Origin: an uncultured Lachnospiraceae bacterium
Lineage (GTDB): Bacteria > Bacillota > Clostridia > Lachnospirales > Lachnospiraceae
DNA length: 8,963 bases
Direction: 5' to 3'
Assembly: GCA_905236275.1 (NCBI GenBank)
Contig: CAJOPI010000317.1
Span: 1 to 8,963, forward strand
Each line of letters opens with the position of its first letter. The first letter of the stretch is position 1. Below the pieces are notes generated by a model that saw only the letters and a list, made by a program, of their open reading frames with translations, did not search any database and was not told the DNA's origin. The position numbers were made by a program, and so were the translations under genes. Positions 1-6,027 of this stretch are shown piece by piece.

Positions 1-437
1 ATGGCTACATAAGGTATGAGATTTCGAATTATTCGAAGCCCGGATTTGAATGCCGGCACAACCTTGTCTACTGGAACAGGGGCGAATATTTGGGCTTCGG
101 CATAGGAGCGTCATCGCTGATGGGGCACACCCGTTTTGCGAATACAAGACATCTGAAGCAGTATATAGCCTCTAACGGAATGGCGGGTGTCAAGACGCAG
201 GTGCTTTCCAGGAAAGACGAAATGGAAGAGTTTATGTTTCTTGGTCTCAGAAAGATTGAAGGAGTAAGCGAGGAAGATTTTAAGAAGACCTTTGAGCGTG
301 ACATGACCGAGGTATATGGGGAAATTCTCGAAAAACAGAAGGCTGACGGTCTGATAGAACACTTAAAGGACAGGTGGGCTTTTTCCGAAAGCGGTCTCGA
401 CGTTTCGAATACGCTTATGGCAGAGTACTTGTTTTAG
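1..437 (+). CDS. hemW: HemW-type heme chaperone (radical SAM, coproporphyrinogen III oxidase-like), 3' part
   Basis: Partial gene: the reading frame is open from position 3 and gives the last 144 residues; the N-terminal radical-SAM half with its CxxxCxxC cluster lies upstream of the window. What is visible is typical of the HemN/HemW family: YEISNYSKPGFECRHN followed by YW, then YLGFGIGASS, then a C-terminal domain with EEFMFLGLRKIEGVSEEDF and a terminal helical segment ending in EYLF. The ECRHN.YW stretch, and the gene's usual place in Gram-positive genomes, fit HemW rather than a true oxygen-independent coproporphyrinogen oxidase (HemN). HemW proteins bind heme and an Fe-S cluster and pass heme to membrane acceptors in the organisms studied. 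In many Clostridia hemW is followed by hrcA-grpE-dnaK; here an EAL gene follows instead. The stop is TAG at 435-437. Confident on family, less on HemW versus HemN without the N-terminus. Confidence 0.9.
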   Translation, partial: GYIRYEISNYSKPGFECRHNLVYWNRGEYLGFGIGASSLMGHTRFANTRHLKQYIASNGMAGVKTQVLSRKDEMEEFMFLGLRKIEGVSEEDFKKTFERDMTEVYGEILEKQKADGLIEHLKDRWAFSESGLDVSNTLMAEYLF

Positions 438-450
438 TACACGCATATCA

Positions 451-479
451 TTGAGTAAGAAGGGAAAAAATAGTAAAAT
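451..479 (+). promoter_or_regulatory. candidate sigma-A promoter for the EAL/PilT-like operon
   Basis: TTGAGT (451-456) and TAAAAT (474-479) are separated by exactly 17 bp, matching the -35/-10 consensus at 4 of 6 and 5 of 6 positions. The predicted start of transcription is about 486-487, which is exactly where structured repeat copy A begins. A perfect TATAAT at 481-486 lies just downstream but has no -35 at a usable distance. Prediction from sequence only. Confidence 0.45.
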
Positions 480-486
480 ATATAAT

Positions 487-570
487 GATGCAGCATTGCG
501 TGAATTGCGAAGCAATGGAGCAATGCGTGGGCATCAGTTGGGGGCAAAATACCTTTTGACCCCAATATCA
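487..570 (-). repeat. structured intergenic repeat, copy A
   Basis: Read on the minus strand this 84-nt element starts with TGATATTGGGGTCAAAAG, continues with a complementary arm TTTTGCCCCCAA, and then forms a two-tier hairpin. The outer stem GCATTGC/GCAATGC (plus 520-526 with 493-499) is separated by TCC on one side and TCAC on the other from the inner stem ATTGC/GCAAT (plus 512-516 with 504-508), which closes a TTC triloop. A further GATGC/GCATC pairing (487-491 with 531-535) can close the base. The same head, bulges and loop recur in copy B at 8878-8937 with different but still paired stem bases. It lies between hemW and the EAL gene, so in a plus-strand transcript its complement would be read. 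I do not recognise the family; a REP/MITE-like element or a structured RNA are both possible. Confidence 0.8.
538..565. repeat. 12-bp inverted repeat inside copy A
   Basis: The arms TTGGGGGCAAAA (538-549) and TTTTGACCCCAA (554-565) pair over 12 positions with a single G/A mismatch around a 4-nt loop, TACC. No run of T follows on either strand, so it does not look like an intrinsic terminator. Copy B has only the TTGGGGTCAAAAG arm: the 16-nt segment that carries the second arm in copy A is absent there. Confidence 0.8.
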
Positions 571-610
571 TATCATAAATCCTTTAAAGATTTGTAACGA
601 AATATTTTTG

Positions 611-619
611 GGTGGGTGA
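611..619 (+). promoter_or_regulatory. ribosome binding site choosing the GTG at 624
   Basis: GGTGGGTGA upstream of the GTG at 624 contains GGTGA, which can pair with the 16S rRNA tail, and sits a few bases before the codon. The other in-frame GTG, at 612, lies within this stretch and has only A/T-rich sequence with no Shine-Dalgarno before it. The later start is therefore preferred, at moderate confidence. Confidence 0.5.
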
Positions 620-623
620 ATCA

Positions 624-2291
624 GTGAATCGCTTTATAAGAGAAATAGAACGATATGAAGAAGCAAATGAAATAAGCGGGACATACGTTTTTGAGTACGA
701 TTCGTATGGCCCCGGTTATTGTATCTGTGCATCCTATGAATATATGTTTCCGCTGACGGATGATATGCTTAAGGACCAGATGTCGCTCCTTAAAAATCTT
801 CCCGTTGTGGAACAGGACATTGAAAGGTTCGGTTCTTTTGTAAAGTCGCTTGAAGAGAACGGTGGTCGTAAGAGGGTACTTGTCAGGATAAAATGTATAG
901 ATGACAGGATAAGATGGTTCAAGGTTACGGCGGAACAGCTTAACGGTCTGAACAACCAGACGGTAAGGCTTATCGTTATACTGCAGGATGTTAATTCTGA
1001 AATACTTGCAAAAAGGGAACTCGAATACCTTTCAACCTTTGATACTCTGACCCAGCTTTACAATCAGGATGCTTTTTATGAGAAAATGGTGGATACTCTT
1101 GTGACCGAGGATGATGAGTTTGCACTGTTTACACTTGGAATAGATAATTACGGAGTGATAAATGACCGTTTCGGACCGGATACGGGAAAGAGATGCGTAA
1201 GGTATCTGTCAAAATGCATCAAAAAACATCTGCGCTGGGGGGAGCTTGGCTGCCGCTATGCGGACGAGAGCTTTATGATTCTGAAAAAATACGAAAAGGA
1301 TGATGAACTCATTTCGTTTGTGAAAGCTCTCACAGAAGACTTTGACCCCGATGAGGCAAAGCGAAGCGGGGCAGGTCTTGAATTCGGAATATATAAAATC
1401 ATAAATAAAGATATTCCCGTACAGCTTATGGGCGACAGAAGCCAGCTCGCAAAAAAAGGCGTAATGGGCAACAGGGAGATGAATTACTGCTTTTACAATG
1501 ATAAGATAAGGCTTCAGAGACAGCGCTATTCCGAAATGGAAAGCGAAATGGAAGACGGGCTTAAAAACCACGAGTTTATCATGTACCTTCAGCCCAAGAT
1601 AAGTCTCGTTACGGGGAAGATTTACGGTGCGGAGGCGCTTGTGCGCTGGGAGCACAACGGCGAGATACGTATGCCGAATGAGTTTCTTCCGCTTTTTGAA
1701 GAAAACGGATTCATAAGGAAAATCGATGAATTTATGTGGAATGAGGCAGCCGAATATATAGCCGGTATACGGAAAATGGGCTTTGACATTCCGGTTTCCG
1801 TAAATATTTCGCGTTACCACATTACAAATACGGAGCTTGAAGAAACCTTAAGAGAGATAACAAGGCGTCAGGGTATAGAAAACAAATATCTTGAGCTTGA
1901 AATAACGGAAACGCTTTTTATAAAGAATGTTGCAACTCTTTATAAAAAGATGGAAAATCTGAAGAAAAACGGATTCGTGGTTGAAATGGACGATTTCGGG
2001 TCGGGTTATTCCTCGCTTAATATGCTAAGAGAAGCTCCGGTCGACGTGGTAAAGATAGACAAGTATTTCATGGACGAACTTCTCATGACCCGCAAGGGTG
2101 AAATAGTTGTTGAGAATATCGTTCGTATGCTGAAGCAGCTTGGCATCCTTGTAATAGCGGAGGGTGTGGAGAAAAAAGACCAGGTGGAATTTTTAAAAAG
2201 TGTCCGCTGTGACGTGGTGCAGGGCTTCTACTTCTCGAAGCCCGTTCCGGCAGCAGACTTTACTGAGATGCTGAAGTCTGAGGGAGATTAG
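624..2291 (+). CDS. PAS-like/degenerate GGDEF/EAL protein, predicted c-di-GMP phosphodiesterase
   Basis: Predicted cytoplasmic enzyme hydrolysing c-di-GMP to pGpG; no membrane segment or signal peptide is visible. Residues are numbered from the alternative GTG at 612 (559 aa; 555 aa from the preferred start). Residues 25-135 look like a PAS-type sensor ending in an RWFKVT...VRLIVILQDV strand pattern. Residues 140-295 are a GGDEF fold (LTQLYN at 146-151), but the signature loop reads RYADESF (215-221): both glycines and the second acidic residue are lost and the upstream RxxD I-site is RWGE, so cyclase activity is unlikely. Residues 305-555 are an EAL domain with the catalytic set intact: E341 in EALVRW, N398, E430, D460-D461 in MDDFGSGYSSL, K481, E517 in AEGVE and Q537. 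Their spacing matches characterised EAL enzymes almost exactly. The PilT-like gene starts 6 bp after the stop, so the two probably form an operon. The specific substrate signal sensed is unknown. Confidence 0.9.
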   Translation: MNRFIREIERYEEANEISGTYVFEYDSYGPGYCICASYEYMFPLTDDMLKDQMSLLKNLPVVEQDIERFGSFVKSLEENGGRKRVLVRIKCIDDRIRWFKVTAEQLNGLNNQTVRLIVILQDVNSEILAKRELEYLSTFDTLTQLYNQDAFYEKMVDTLVTEDDEFALFTLGIDNYGVINDRFGPDTGKRCVRYLSKCIKKHLRWGELGCRYADESFMILKKYEKDDELISFVKALTEDFDPDEAKRSGAGLEFGIYKIINKDIPVQLMGDRSQLAKKGVMGNREMNYCFYNDKIRLQRQRYSEMESEMEDGLKNHEFIMYLQPKISLVTGKIYGAEALVRWEHNGEIRMPNEFLPLFEENGFIRKIDEFMWNEAAEYIAGIRKMGFDIPVSVNISRYHITNTELEETLREITRRQGIENKYLELEITETLFIKNVATLYKKMENLKKNGFVVEMDDFGSGYSSLNMLREAPVDVVKIDKYFMDELLMTRKGEIVVENIVRMLKQLGILVIAEGVEKKDQVEFLKSVRCDVVQGFYFSKPVPAADFTEMLKSEGD

Positions 2292-2297
2292 AAATAT

Positions 2298-3356
2298 ATG
2301 CTGGATATTTATGAATTGCTGCGTCAGGCATCGGAAGCAGATGCTTCGGACGTACATATAAGCGTCGGTGTTTCACCGCGTTTCAGAGTGCATGGAGAGA
2401 TAATCACCACAAACTTTCATAAAATGACACCCTCGGATACGCTTGAAATACTTTTAAGCCTTATGTCTCCGGATCAGAGAGAACGTTTTGAAACAGACGG
2501 GGAAATAGATTTGTCGGTATCCATACCTTCAGCCGGACGCTACAGGGTAAATGCCTATAAACAGAGGGGAAGCATAACTATCGCACTTCGTCTTGTAGAC
2601 ATGAAAATACCCGACACCTCGCTGCTGAAAATACCTGAAAACGTTATGGAGCTCTGCGACGAGCACAGGGGACTTATAATGATAACGGGACCGGCAGGCT
2701 CGGGAAAATCCACAGTCATTGCGTCAATGATAGAAAAGATCAACATGACGAGAGCCTGCAATATAATAACTCTTGAAGACCCGATAGAATACCTGCATTC
2801 CCACAACATGGCTACAGTCAACCAAAGAGAGATAGGACTTGATGCTAAGGATTATATAACAGCATTAAACTCCGCGCTGAAGCAGGACCCTGACGTACTG
2901 GAGCTCAGGGGACCCGAAAACGAAGAAGAGGCCTCGAAGATTTTCATGGCAGCTGATACCGGCAGACTCGTCTTTTCTTCTATGTATACCATGAGCGCGG
3001 TTGAAACGGTGATGGGACTTCTCGACCTTTATCCGGATGAACGCCGTTCGCAGGCAAGAAACCGCCTTGCAAACTCGCTTAAGGCGACGGTTGCAAGACA
3101 GCTTCTTATCGGCTCTGATGGCGGACGTATACCTGCTTATGAGGTTATGATAGTAGATAATAAGATACGGCAGATCATCAGGAACGGAGAGATTGATGAA
3201 CTGGAAGAATATGTTGAAAGCAGCAGCTACGAAAACATCCTGACCATGGATAATTCGCTCTACGGTCTTTTCAGTGAGGGAAAGATAAGCGCGAAAACCG
3301 CTGTACAGGCGGCAAAAGACCAGGAAAAGATGAGGGAAAGGGTTACTGAACAATAA
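2298..3356 (+). CDS. PilT-like type IV pilus retraction ATPase with eroded Walker B and His boxes
   Basis: A 352-residue secretion-ATPase-family protein colinear with PilT. The N-terminal domain (1-110) has the family's ASDVHIS and RYRVNAYKQRG patterns. The core has a good Walker A, GPAGSGKST (131-139), an Asp box IITLEDPIEY (156-165) and VNQREIG (174-180). The Walker B region, where typical PilT reads DPDVILVGEMRD, here reads DPDVLELRGPEN (197-208), so the catalytic Glu position holds Gly. The His box, usually GTLHTNSA, reads SSMYTMSA (227-234), with Tyr for His. The C-terminal AIRAGE-like motif is kept as IIRNGE (293-298). It may bind ATP but hydrolyse it poorly, or act as a regulatory partner of a second ATPase. 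AGGGAG at 2281-2286, inside the EAL gene's end, is the likely ribosome site. Typical PilT length. No pilin or PilB gene is in the window. Family certain, activity uncertain. Confidence 0.88.
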   Translation: MLDIYELLRQASEADASDVHISVGVSPRFRVHGEIITTNFHKMTPSDTLEILLSLMSPDQRERFETDGEIDLSVSIPSAGRYRVNAYKQRGSITIALRLVDMKIPDTSLLKIPENVMELCDEHRGLIMITGPAGSGKSTVIASMIEKINMTRACNIITLEDPIEYLHSHNMATVNQREIGLDAKDYITALNSALKQDPDVLELRGPENEEEASKIFMAADTGRLVFSSMYTMSAVETVMGLLDLYPDERRSQARNRLANSLKATVARQLLIGSDGGRIPAYEVMIVDNKIRQIIRNGEIDELEEYVESSSYENILTMDNSLYGLFSEGKISAKTAVQAAKDQEKMRERVTEQ

Positions 3357-4241
3357 TCATACTTTTCTCAGATAATTATTCTTTCCGACTTCTTCAGCCA
3401 GATCTTTTAACTGGAGCTGCAGGAGAACGGTTAAGAGGTCGGGAACCGGAAGTGATGCCATGTTTGAAAGTGTGTCGAGATTCTGTGGGTAGAGGTCCAA
3501 GACCTTGTAAACCTTCGCCTCGATTCCGCTTAAGGGCACGTTTGTTTTTGACTTATATTCGGTCTTTTCGGTGCTGAAAATTCCCATACCTTCAAGGATA
3601 TTTGTAGGGGCGAGGGCGATTCCCGCGCCGTCTTCGATGAGCTTCAGACAGCCGGAGCTTAAAGGGTCGGTCAGCCGTCCGGGGATGGCATAGACATCCT
3701 TTCCCTGCTCTATGGCACGTTTTACGGTTATGGACGTGCCTGATTTTATTTTTGCCTCGACTACAAGGATAACGTCTGCGAGTGCTGAAATTATTCTGTT
3801 CCTTAAGGGGAAGAATCTTGGAAGGGGATTGGTTCCGGGCGGATATTCCGATATCAGTCCACCCTTCAGGACTATTGTGTCAAAAATTTCTTTGTTCTGT
3901 TTTGGATAAATCACATCAATACCGTTTCCCAAAACTCCGAAGCTTGCATGTCCTGCGTCGGTTGCCGCTTTCTGCGCAATCCCGTCTATTCCTCTTGCCA
4001 TTCCGCTGATAATCTGCACACCTGCATCGGATAAAGCTTCAGCGAAGAATTTTGCCATCGCCGCGCCATAAGCCGAACAGTCCCTTGCCCCGATAATCGC
4101 CACCGCCGGTCTGGAAGGGTCGGGAAGCCGCCCGCGGACATAGATTCCTCTTGGTGCATTTGTTATAAACTTAAGTTTTTCGGGGAATTCTTCGTCAAAG
4201 GGTGTAAGAAAACGTATTTCTTTTTCTTCATATTTCTCCAT
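3357..4241 (-). CDS. dprA: DprA/Smf DNA-processing protein, short form lacking the N-terminal SAM domain
   Basis: DprA protects incoming single-stranded DNA in the cytoplasm and loads RecA on it during transformation. The 294 residues contain the whole Rossmann-like DNA-binding core: AIIGARDCSAYG (48-59), IISGMARGID (77-86), GVLGNGIDVIYP (102-113), SEYPPG (131-136), FPLRNRIISALAD (144-156), SGTSITVKRAIEQG (167-180) and AIPG (185-188), then GCLKLIEDGA (197-206). Residues about 239-292 fit the C-terminal winged helix (DML1-like). The helix-hairpin-helix/SAM domain found at the N-terminus of longer DprA proteins is absent. The ATG is well supported by AGGAG 8 nt upstream, and it lies inside the end of comM (14-nt overlap), so translation is probably coupled. 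Its stop directly abuts the stop of the converging PilT-like gene. Expressed from the promoter in front of comM. Identity is secure. Confidence 0.95.
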   Translation of the reverse strand: MEKYEEKEIRFLTPFDEEFPEKLKFITNAPRGIYVRGRLPDPSRPAVAIIGARDCSAYGAAMAKFFAEALSDAGVQIISGMARGIDGIAQKAATDAGHASFGVLGNGIDVIYPKQNKEIFDTIVLKGGLISEYPPGTNPLPRFFPLRNRIISALADVILVVEAKIKSGTSITVKRAIEQGKDVYAIPGRLTDPLSSGCLKLIEDGAGIALAPTNILEGMGIFSTEKTEYKSKTNVPLSGIEAKVYKVLDLYPQNLDTLSNMASLPVPDLLTVLLQLQLKDLAEEVGKNNYLRKV

Positions 4242-5769
4242 TCCAATATCTCCTGTCTATTTCCTTGTAAGCAATGGCTTCACTCAGATGCCTGCATTTT
4301 ATCCTGTCCGAATGGTCAAGGTCGGCTATGGTTCTGGCAGTTTTCAAAAGTCTGTGAAATCCTCTTGCAGAAAGGCAGCTCTTCTTGAAGCTGCTGTTTA
4401 TGAGCCGTTCTTCCTTCAGACCGAGCTTACAGTAAAGCTTGATTTCCCTTATGCCTATGTCGGAATTGAAATGAAGCTTTGTGCCTTCATAACGTTTTGA
4501 CTGTATTTCCACTGCGTCTGAAATCCTTTCCCTTATCTTTTCGGAAGACTCTTCCTCGTCTGCCGCAGCCATCAGCTCGTCGAATTTTATCTCTGACGAT
4601 TCGACACAGATATCAATTCTGTCTAAGAGAGGACCGCTGATTTTCGAAAGATATTTGTTTATCTGGACCGGAGTGCAGCTGCACTTTTTCCTGTTGGGGA
4701 AATAACCGCATTTGCAGGGGTTCATAGCCGCGATAAGAAGAAAATCAGTTGGGAATACACAGGCTCCTGCGGTGCGCTGGACGTGAATCACCTTGTCCTC
4801 TATGGGCTGGCGAAGGATTTCCAAAGAAGACATATTGAATTCGGGAAACTCGTCAAGAAAGAGCACGCCTCTGTGGGCAAGGCTCACCGCTCCGGGCTTG
4901 GGTATCTTACCGCCGCCTGCGAGGGCGTTTGGCGAAATGGTATGATGCGGGCTGACAAATGGCCGCTTTGTGACGATTCCTTCCTTGCCTAAAAGCCCCG
5001 CAACACTATAGATTTTGGAAATCTCAAGACATTCATCGACGGTAAGCGGCGGAAGAATTGAAGGGATACATTTTGCCATCATTGATTTTCCGCTTCCGGG
5101 CGGACCTATCAGGAGGATATTGTGCATTCCTGCCACAGCAACCTCTATACCGCGCCTTGCAGCGGACTGTGAATGGACGCTGCTGAAGTCAGCATCAGAG
5201 ACCTGCGGTTTTGCAAGCGCGTCCTTTAGCGAAAAAGAGGTTGCTTCTATTTCAGTTTCTTCATTTATATATGCAACTGCTTCCTGCAGATTTTTAACCC
5301 CTATGATTTTTATCCCTTCTACAGCCGCGCCTTCCATGGCATTGTCGGCAGGAACGATAAAACGGTCACAGCCGTTCTGCTTTGCTTCTATGACCATGGG
5401 GAGTACGCCCGTTATCGCCTTGACTTCTCCCGAAAGGCTCAATTCCCCGGCTACGGCTGTTTTTTCTAAATTTTTCCCTAAAACGATTCCCATGGAAGAA
5501 AGAAGTGAAAAGGCGACAGCGAGATCATAAGAAGAACCGCTTTTGCGCACGTCCGCGGGAGACAGATTCACCGTTATCCTTTTCGGCGGCAGGATATAGC
5601 CGCTGTTTTTCATTGCTGTTTTGATGCGCTCCCTGGATTCCTTCACCTCGCTGCCTAAGAAACCTACCATTTCAAAAACAGGCAGTCCGCCCGCAGAAAT
5701 GTCAGCCTCCGCTGCGATCATGATGGCATTCATACCATAAAGCGCAACAGTATTTATACTGCTGAACAT
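4228..5769 (-). CDS. comM: ComM/YifB-type AAA+ helicase (Mg-chelatase-like)
   Basis: A full-length (513 aa) member of the YifB/ComM family. Studied ComM proteins are hexameric branch-migration helicases that extend donor-recipient heteroduplex during natural transformation. The N-terminal Lon-protease-like domain (about 20-145) starts with the family's ALYG and contains VNLSPADVRKSGSSYDLAVA (67-86). The AAA+ module has Walker A GPPGSGKS (222-229), HHTIS (275-279), Walker B VLFLDEF (302-308), the Cys-rich NPCKCGYFPNRKKCSC insertion (350-365; Cys 352, 354, 363, 365), and GPLLDRIDI (379-387) with the conserved Arg at 384. The C-terminal domain has LSARGFHRLLKTARTIADL (466-484). ATG is preceded by GGAGG (5778-5774) at a short 4-nt spacing. 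It is first gene of comM-dprA, transcribed away from topA. Role in transformation here is by homology; the family also occurs in species never shown to be transformable. Confidence 0.95.
   Translation of the reverse strand: MFSSINTVALYGMNAIMIAAEADISAGGLPVFEMVGFLGSEVKESRERIKTAMKNSGYILPPKRITVNLSPADVRKSGSSYDLAVAFSLLSSMGIVLGKNLEKTAVAGELSLSGEVKAITGVLPMVIEAKQNGCDRFIVPADNAMEGAAVEGIKIIGVKNLQEAVAYINEETEIEATSFSLKDALAKPQVSDADFSSVHSQSAARRGIEVAVAGMHNILLIGPPGSGKSMMAKCIPSILPPLTVDECLEISKIYSVAGLLGKEGIVTKRPFVSPHHTISPNALAGGGKIPKPGAVSLAHRGVLFLDEFPEFNMSSLEILRQPIEDKVIHVQRTAGACVFPTDFLLIAAMNPCKCGYFPNRKKCSCTPVQINKYLSKISGPLLDRIDICVESSEIKFDELMAAADEEESSEKIRERISDAVEIQSKRYEGTKLHFNSDIGIREIKLYCKLGLKEERLINSSFKKSCLSARGFHRLLKTARTIADLDHSDRIKCRHLSEAIAYKEIDRRYWNGEI
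4250..4254 (-). promoter_or_regulatory. Shine-Dalgarno of dprA inside comM
   Basis: AGGAG on the minus strand, 8 nt before the dprA ATG at 4241-4239 and within the last codons of comM. It fixes the dprA start and so supports the short, SAM-less protein as the real product rather than a mis-called start. Confidence 0.75.
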
Positions 5770-5820
5770 AAAACCTCCATTATATGTGATTATCTTTTTG
5801 GGATTAAATAATAATGATAT

Positions 5821-5840
5821 GTTTCACTTTTTTCGTGAAC
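5821..5840 (-). repeat. small hairpin at the predicted 5' end of the comM-dprA transcript
   Basis: On the minus strand GTTCAC (5840-5835) and GTGAAAC (5827-5821) can pair over six base pairs with one bulged A around an A-rich loop. The start of transcription predicted from the promoter at 5848-5876 is about 5841, so the hairpin would sit at the extreme 5' end of the mRNA, where such stems commonly slow decay. Weak to moderate structure; functional role inferred. Confidence 0.35.
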
Positions 5841-5847
5841 GCTCAAT

Positions 5848-5876
5848 AGAATAACCCGAATGGAATTTTTTGTCAA
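5848..5876 (-). promoter_or_regulatory. candidate sigma-A promoter for comM-dprA
   Basis: On the minus strand a perfect TTGACA (5876-5871) is followed after exactly 17 bp by TATTCT (5853-5848). Predicted transcription start near 5841 gives a leader of about 72 nt before the comM ATG. This is the best -35 match in the divergent region. Confidence 0.55.
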
Positions 5877-5880
5877 GCTG

Positions 5881-5895
5881 AAAAATCTGAAAATC
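5881..5895. promoter_or_regulatory. weak CodY-box-like sequence between the divergent promoters
   Basis: AAAAATCTGAAAATC matches the published CodY consensus AATTTTCWGAAAATT at 11 of 15 positions, with all mismatches but one in the left half. It lies a few bases upstream of the comM -35 and 13 bp upstream of the topA -35. Because codY is in the rightward operon, autoregulation is conceivable, but in such A-rich DNA a match of this quality can arise by chance. Confidence 0.2.
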
Positions 5896-5908
5896 AAAAA
5901 ACAAAAAC

Positions 5909-5937
5909 TTGCAAAGTTGAAAAAAATGGTGTATAGT
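5909..5937 (+). promoter_or_regulatory. candidate sigma-A promoter for topA-codY
   Basis: TTGCAA (5909-5914) and TATAGT (5932-5937) are spaced by exactly 17 bp. The predicted start near 5944 leaves a leader of about 84 nt before topA. The leader holds a small inverted repeat, ATATTG/CAATAT (5973-5978 with 5982-5987), too weak to call as a regulatory structure. Confidence 0.5.
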
Positions 5938-6027
5938 TGCAACGATTTATACTCTTTTTGCGACAGTTGAAAATATTGGAGCAATATATTTGTAAAACAA
6001 TCATTAACGGGATAAGGACGTGGGTTA

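Noticed and set aside
538..565. Intrinsic terminator of hemW
   Set aside because: The hairpin is strong, but neither strand has a T-tract after it, and its head sequence recurs in copy B without the second arm. It is better explained as part of the repeat.
597..617. Extension of the repeat homology: CCCACCC next to an ATATT and CG motif, on the minus strand here and also after copy B at 8935-8949
   Set aside because: The order relative to the TTGGGGTCAAAAG head is opposite in the two places and the stretch here overlaps the ribosome site of the EAL gene; short enough to be coincidence.
438..623. c-di-GMP riboswitch in front of the EAL gene
   Set aside because: The leader has no recognisable c-di-GMP-I or -II conserved core; its structure is accounted for by repeat copy A.
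1209..1820. 203-residue open frame antisense to the EAL gene
   Set aside because: No domain pattern and full overlap with a conserved gene; a codon-composition shadow.
4228..4241. Frameshift joining comM and dprA
   Set aside because: Both proteins end and begin at family-typical positions and dprA has its own Shine-Dalgarno; it is an ordinary coupled overlap.
5790..5984. Small minus-strand gene in the comM-topA gap
   Set aside because: It spans both predicted promoters, is low-complexity and Phe/Ser/Leu-rich from A-runs, and has no Shine-Dalgarno.
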